Below, piece by piece: positions 23,020 through 26,526 of a DNA stretch of 26,526 nucleotides (its first letter is position 1; each line of letters begins with the position of its first letter). The translations under genes were made by a program, and so were the position numbers. The DNA lies in contig DDYT01000057.1 of NCBI GenBank assembly GCA_002348095.1, positions 245 to 26,770 of the forward strand. The letters are read 5' to 3'. The notes under the pieces were generated by a model. That model was not told the DNA's origin. It worked only from the letters and a program-made list of their open reading frames with translations, and did not search any database. The DNA comes from Erysipelotrichaceae bacterium UBA2227 (lineage in GTDB: Bacteria > Bacillota_I > Bacilli_A > Erysipelotrichales > Erysipelotrichaceae).

Positions 23020-23053
23020 GGATAAGGATGACCAAATTCAGTCATCCTTACCC
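23020..23053 (-). promoter_or_regulatory. Long hairpin between the DUF362 gene and lipB
   Basis: GGATAAGGATGAC (23020-23032) faces GTCATCCTTACCC (23041-23053) across an 8-nt loop. In the minus-strand RNA all 13 positions pair, counting one G-U. No U-run follows, so it is not a standard terminator. It lies 20 nt before the lipB start and may limit or stabilise lipB expression. Confidence 0.5.
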
Positions 23054-23077
23054 AAATATTTCTAAAGTCTGATAATA

Positions 23078-24385
23078 CTACTTGGCACTTTCCCTGGCGA
23101 GCTTTTGAAGGTCGCCGTTGAGTTGTGCGAAGATATATACCGGAGCGCATCCGGGATAGTAGGTAACGGATTTGGCTAATTTCGCAGCTTTACGAACATT
23201 TTCGGCAGATTCGAATTTTTCCCAGCAATCGCCGCAGACAAAGACGTTTTTGTCTTTAGCATCTTCAGGATCAAATTCCGGAACACCTCCGGCAATGACG
23301 ACGACTTCACCGGCGGCTTTTAAGAAATCTTTCATGACGATGCCGCTGTTAGCGAAGGAATCCAACGCACCGCGGACATTGACGTAGCAACCCGGGCAGG
23401 TCTGTTGCATCGCGCAGGTCAGACCGTTGTACATGCCGATCGGATCACCATTGGGGCGTTTGAAGAATTTCTTGACGGAAGCAATCGGCTCGCCGACAAC
23501 TTCGATCTTGTTGAGATCAAGTTCACCCAAGCCATCGGTAGCGGCACAGCGGACAGCCGGGATTTCCATCGGTTCAAATCCCATGATGTTTGCGGTGACG
23601 GCATCTCCGGCGACGGTGTCTTGGGCTGCCAATATCAGATTCATTTCAATCGGCGTACCGGCATGCGGGCCTTGCCCTTCCATACCGATGATTGCATCAT
23701 AAATGGTCAGATCGGCTTTTCTTACTCTGTACAGATCCGCCATTTTCTGTCCGAGTTCAATACGGTGAGCTCCCTGTTGCTGAGCATCCGGATGATAGTT
23801 CGGAATGATACCGTTCCAGTTCTTTAGGCCTAAGGTAACTGTTCCGGCCAAGTGAACTTTCATTTTCGGCAGGTTGATGACGACATCGGCATCGAGTAAC
23901 GGTTTAAACACAGCAGCTTTCTTGAACACTTTCGCTCCAGGGATATCCATCAGAACGACATCGGTTTCATCGAAATAAATCACTTTATCGGCGCCACCGC
24001 GTTTGGCGGCTTCTTCCATACCGGAAGCCGCAAAGGCCGGTTTTGCACGTCCGACGTGCTGACCCAAGGACGGATTGTCTCCGACCCAAACTTCTTTGGC
24101 TTTGGAGTTTTCTTTAAAATATGCGACGACTGCTTCGATGACGCGCGGGTCAACGACTGCATGGCTTTCTGCCGGTGCCTGGAATGCCAAATTCGGTTTG
24201 ATCAGTACGGTTTGGCCTTCTTTGATGATTGCATCGCAAGATCCGATTGCCAGTTCAACGGCTTTAGCGACGGTCTTTTTGATTTTTTCTACATCGGCAT
24301 CATAACGGACGAACTTGCCGCCGATAAATGATGCGTTCCCATCCAAATGATCGCATTTTACGACCGATACTTTTACTTTACTCAT
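23078..24385 (-). CDS. DUF362 domain protein with paired CxxC motifs
   Basis: This is a 435-residue cytoplasmic protein of the DUF362 family, often seen with Fe-S centres but without an established reaction. Family-like stretches are VLIKPNLAFQAPAESHAVVDPRVIEAVV, VWVGDNPSLGQ and VVINLPKMKVHLAGTVTLGLKNWNGIIP. The C-terminal part has a cysteine set: Cys324, Cys330 and Cys333 (TCPGC), Cys384 and Cys387 (CGDC) and Cys413 (PGC). This suggests a metal or Fe-S site, although no standard ferredoxin domain is present. The start at 24385 has AGGAGG 4-5 nt upstream; the frame to 24412 crosses it. It lies 77 nt before lipB on the same strand and may be the first gene of that operon. Confidence 0.82.
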   Translation of the reverse strand: MSKVKVSVVKCDHLDGNASFIGGKFVRYDADVEKIKKTVAKAVELAIGSCDAIIKEGQTVLIKPNLAFQAPAESHAVVDPRVIEAVVAYFKENSKAKEVWVGDNPSLGQHVGRAKPAFAASGMEEAAKRGGADKVIYFDETDVVLMDIPGAKVFKKAAVFKPLLDADVVINLPKMKVHLAGTVTLGLKNWNGIIPNYHPDAQQQGAHRIELGQKMADLYRVRKADLTIYDAIIGMEGQGPHAGTPIEMNLILAAQDTVAGDAVTANIMGFEPMEIPAVRCAATDGLGELDLNKIEVVGEPIASVKKFFKRPNGDPIGMYNGLTCAMQQTCPGCYVNVRGALDSFANSGIVMKDFLKAAGEVVVIAGGVPEFDPEDAKDKNVFVCGDCWEKFESAENVRKAAKLAKSVTYYPGCAPVYIFAQLNGDLQKLARESAK

Positions 24386-24402
24386 GCTACCTCCTCTTTG
24401 GT

Positions 24403-24418
24403 TTTTGTGCACACAAAA
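24403..24418. repeat. Inverted repeat just upstream of the DUF362 gene
   Basis: TTTTGTG (24403-24409), CA, CACAAAA (24412-24418) is a perfect 7-bp inverted repeat with a 2-bp centre. It lies 18 nt before the start codon. It could be an operator or form a small stem near the ribosome site. The half-sites resemble Rex sites but the spacing is wrong. Confidence 0.35.
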
Positions 24419-24773
24419 CTCATTTACCTAAACATGATGGGTATTTCGTTGCCCTGTTTCTCTATCGCATGACCTCCTTTTTTGTGTGATCAGCGGTATT
24501 CGATGAAGGATATGATATTGTAAGCAGCTGATCAGATGATTCCTGCAATTTATCAAACGGTTGGTTTAGCCGGACCAATCGTTGCAGTCGGTTTATAGTC
24601 AATGATCTTACATATTCATTCAGTTTATTTCTATTCTTATTTTACCATCGAACACACCACGTAAACAATGAATTCTTTATCTTTTATCCGACATAATCCG
24701 ATAATTTATGTTGCACGAAACGAAAAAAGCAGAGTATATCTGCTTCCATTGTACCATTACTTAATTGGTCATC
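24413..24773 (-). other. 361-nt gene-free region with structured leader upstream of the DUF362 gene
   Basis: No gene is seen here. Reading the minus strand, the region starts with the terminator of the GNAT gene and a possible promoter (TAAAAT near 24640, weak -35). A leader of roughly 250 nt follows. It holds two inverted repeats: AACG-x-TTGGT (24556-24565) with ACCAA-x-CGTT (24574-24583), and TGATCAGC (24487-24494) with GCTGATCA (24527-24534). An AAAAGGAGG precedes a two-codon ATG-CGA-TAG at 24470-24462. A 13-codon frame begins at 24423 and ends in an ATGA overlap with the DUF362 start. I did not recognise a known riboswitch. Confidence 0.4.
24722..24744 (-). terminator. Terminator of the GNAT acetyltransferase gene
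   Basis: AGCAGA (24728-24733), a 5-nt loop and TCTGCT (24739-24744) form a stem. In the minus-strand RNA it is followed by a run of U residues. It lies about 30 nt after the stop codon. Confidence 0.8.
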
Positions 24774-25661
24774 TCAGTCTTGGTTTTTTATTTGCTTACG
24801 ATACAGATAACGATATCCGCTTACCTCAAAACCGATTTTCTGATAGAAATCCATTACGCCTCCGTAACAGTATTGTGCATTTTCCGCAGCGGTCTTTTTC
24901 ATGGATATCATCAGCGCAGCTTTTGCCAGTCCCAGCTTTCGATATTGCGGCACTGTGGCCAGCGGTTCCAGATAAGCATAATCGTTATCTGTCCACATCC
25001 CGGCAAAACAGGCGTACTCACCGTCAGGCGCTTTGATGACTGTCGTCAAATCTTTCCGGAAGTTAGGGCCCGATTGCATCAGCTTCCGACAATCGATATC
25101 CTCATCAGGCTGATCGCCGTGGTCAAACCCTTTCCAAAGGCAGGCATTGATTTTCTTAAAATCATTTTCATCATCAAGGCTGATAGCGCAAAATCCCGAG
25201 GGTAAAACAGGCATCTCAAATCCTTGTTTATAATCGTAAATCGTGATGGCTTCCTGATGCACTTTGTCAAATCCCTGTTCCGTCAGCGCTTTGATCATAC
25301 CCGCATCCGCATCTGTGGTCCACACGGATAACGTATGCAACCCGTCTTTAATCACTGAAAGGTTATTGAAGGCATAATCAATTATCTCATTTCTAAGGTT
25401 TTCATATCCCTGTTTGATACAAATCAGACATTCACCCAGATCCATTTCATAACAGGCAATCGCAACGGTTTTACCGTCATCTTCCCATAAACCGAAACGA
25501 TGGGTCAGTTTATGATTGAATGCCGGATGTGTATGCGCATACTCCCAAAACGGTTTCAGTAAGTAGCCGTTTCTTAAAACCGGATCATAATTTTCATGCA
25601 AGAAATTACTTACTTTCTCAAAATCCGCAAGCAGTTTATAATTTCGAAATGTTATCTGCAC
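24774..25661 (-). CDS. GNAT-family N-acetyltransferase (probable tandem GNAT fold)
   Basis: This protein of about 295 residues ends in a GNAT acetyltransferase domain. The acetyl-CoA binding segment is LEPLATVPQYRKLGLAKAALMISMKKTA, a variant of the QxxGxG/A loop, followed by GFYQKIGFE-like sequence (MDFYQKIGFEVSGYRYLYRK). The first half (FLHENYDPVLRNGYLLKPFWEYAH, LWEDDGKTVAIACYEMDLGECLI) looks like a degenerate first GNAT domain. The acceptor substrate is unknown. Start choice: a GTG at 25661 has GAGG 8 nt upstream. The ATG at 25667 leaves only 2 nt. The frame to 25709 crosses the promoter. It is monocistronic, with its own promoter and terminator. Confidence 0.8.
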   Translation of the reverse strand: MQITFRNYKLLADFEKVSNFLHENYDPVLRNGYLLKPFWEYAHTHPAFNHKLTHRFGLWEDDGKTVAIACYEMDLGECLICIKQGYENLRNEIIDYAFNNLSVIKDGLHTLSVWTTDADAGMIKALTEQGFDKVHQEAITIYDYKQGFEMPVLPSGFCAISLDDENDFKKINACLWKGFDHGDQPDEDIDCRKLMQSGPNFRKDLTTVIKAPDGEYACFAGMWTDNDYAYLEPLATVPQYRKLGLAKAALMISMKKTAAENAQYCYGGVMDFYQKIGFEVSGYRYLYRKQIKNQD

Positions 25662-25679
25662 AGTCATCACCTCATTACT

Positions 25680-25709
25680 ATTATAGTTTTTATCGGATGA
25701 CTGTTTCAA
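25680..25709 (-). promoter_or_regulatory. Promoter of the GNAT gene
   Basis: On the minus strand TTGAAA (25704-25709), an 18-nt spacer and a perfect TATAAT (25680-25685) form a strong promoter. The expected transcription start near 25673 leaves a very short leader that begins at the ribosome site. Confidence 0.75.
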
Positions 25710-25738
25710 TAATTTATCTGAAATTCAGTTTCATAACA

Positions 25739-25766
25739 AGAAAAAAGAGATGTCACCATCTCTATC
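25739..25766 (-). terminator. Second terminator upstream of the GNAT promoter
   Basis: GAGATG and CATCTC around 25748-25763 form a 6-bp stem with a 4-nt loop. In the minus-strand RNA it is followed by six U residues. It would stop transcripts entering from the glycerate kinase side. The AT-rich 180 nt between here and 25949 holds no gene that I can support. Confidence 0.65.
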
Positions 25767-25937
25767 TCTCCCCACACACAATTGTGCAATCATATAAACC
25801 ACACACTTATATTATACATAATAAATAATTTATGTAAACAATAACTTACAAATCAGTCGAATATTGTCGTTTACTGTCTTTTTAACCTTCGGTATGCATA
25901 TTATATGTTTGTATTACAATAATTATGAATAATATAT

Positions 25938-25962
25938 TCAAAACGCATCTAACGATGCGCTT
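25938..25962 (-). terminator. Terminator overlapping the glycerate kinase stop codon
   Basis: CGCATC (25944-25949), a 4-nt loop and GATGCG (25954-25959) form a stem extended by a G-U and A-U pairs. A short U-rich tract follows in the minus-strand RNA. The stop codon lies inside it. Confidence 0.65.
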
Positions 25963-26526
25963 TGTCATGAAGTATACGGACAATGTTATCCATTGTCAGT
26001 GCCAAATTTTCTTTTGATCGCAGTTTCGCAATTTCATAAGGGACCGGAGCAGGATTGATGCTGAAGATCGATGTGATGCCCAGATCATACGCGGCTTCGA
26101 TATCCTCACCGATGCACCCTACGACCGCAATTACATCCACACCGGCTTTTTTTGCCCGGCGGGCAACCCCGATCGGCACTTTCCCCTGTAAAGACTGTGC
26201 ATCGATTTTACCTTCGCCGGTGAAAATCAAATCCGCGTCCTGGATCAAGCGGTCAAAATCGACCAAATCCAAAATCGTTTCAATACCCATCTGCAACCGG
26301 CTGTTGAAGAATGCCACCATTCCGGCCCCCATTGCACCGGCTGCACCGCCGCCCGGAATCGTCGATACATGGATGCCTAACTGCTTTTCGATGACCTTTG
26401 CCAGATGTCGTAATCCCTGATCGAGAACTTCAACCATGTCCGGTGTTGCCCCTTTTTGCGGAGCAAAGATATAAGCGGCTCCTTTGGGTCCGAACATCGG
26501 GTTGTCAATGTCACACATCGTGATGA
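25949..26526 (-). CDS. Glycerate kinase, C-terminal part (5' end outside window)
   Basis: This is the end of a glycerate 2-kinase of the GlxK/GarK family, which phosphorylates D-glycerate with ATP. About 192 codons are visible and the frame stays open to the window edge; an ATG at 26518 is internal. Family motifs are CDIDNPMFGPKGAAYIFAPQKGA, IPGGGAAGAMGAGMVAFFNSRLQMGI, DLIFTGEGKIDAQSLQGKVPIGVARRAK and VIAVVGCIGED. The full protein is normally about 375-380 residues, so roughly half is missing. It ends in a terminator and shows no link to the GNAT gene. Confidence 0.92.
   Translation of the reverse strand, partial: ITMCDIDNPMFGPKGAAYIFAPQKGATPDMVEVLDQGLRHLAKVIEKQLGIHVSTIPGGGAAGAMGAGMVAFFNSRLQMGIETILDLVDFDRLIQDADLIFTGEGKIDAQSLQGKVPIGVARRAKKAGVDVIAVVGCIGEDIEAAYDLGITSIFSINPAPVPYEIAKLRSKENLALTMDNIVRILHDKAHR

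Noticed and set aside
24403..24418. Rex redox-regulator site upstream of the DUF362 gene
   Set aside because: The TTGTG and CACAA half-sites are present but separated by 2 bp instead of the usual wider spacing.
24423..24660. Known riboswitch or T-box in the DUF362 leader
   Set aside because: No T-box sequence or other conserved riboswitch core was recognised; only simple inverted repeats are visible.
25767..25948. Small gene or RNA in the AT-rich gap before the glycerate kinase end
   Set aside because: No ribosome site plus start and no stable structure other than the flanking terminators was found.

Overview
The window looks like chromosome from a low-to-mid GC Gram-positive bacterium (Firmicutes), most likely an Erysipelotrichia-type gut anaerobe. 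This rests on a lipoteichoic-acid-synthase-type enzyme, strong AGGAGG ribosome binding sites, a CcpA-type cre site, PTS genes with a PRD regulator, and a type II fatty-acid gene cluster. The family assignment is inference. No rRNA, tRNA, insertion sequence, phage gene or CRISPR array was seen.

Layout. (1) 1-4317, minus strand: an ascorbate-family PTS locus. It reads PRD/EIIB/EIIA regulator, HAD phosphatase with a membrane tail, EIIA (ulaC-like), then EIIC (ulaA-like, cut by the window edge). (2) 4420-6399, minus: a lipoteichoic-acid-synthase-like membrane sulfatase. (3) 6542-11574, minus: a lactate/pyruvate-type module made of a LytS-like sensor kinase, a LytTR response regulator, a CstA-family transporter and an FMN-dependent 2-hydroxyacid dehydrogenase. 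A consensus cre site and an overlapping 21-bp palindrome sit on the cstA promoter. (4) 11651-14511, minus: a RocB-type M20 peptidase coupled by ATGA to a secreted Big_2/CAP-domain protein. (5) 14631-20018, plus: a fatty-acid initiation operon with acyl carrier protein, accB, an accC-accD fusion, accA and fabF, then a DUF1893 gene with its own promoter. (6) 20041-24385, minus: DUF362 protein, lipB, a free-standing lipoyl-domain protein, a short-chain dehydrogenase, a LarC N-terminal-domain-only protein and an ECF transporter S component. (7) 24774-25661, minus: a GNAT acetyltransferase. (8) 25949-26526, minus: the C-terminal part of a glycerate kinase.

How the genes may work together. The LytS/LytTR pair next to a CstA transporter resembles the pyruvate-responsive BtsSR-BtsT arrangement of E. 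coli, and a neighbouring 2-hydroxyacid dehydrogenase could feed or use the same keto acid pool. The acc genes supply malonyl-CoA to FabF on ACP.

The two most unusual items are the single polypeptide joining biotin carboxylase to the zinc-finger carboxyltransferase beta subunit, and the compact lipB / lipoyl carrier / SDR / LarC1 / ECF-S operon. The second does not match a pathway I recognise and is the best candidate for an undescribed system.
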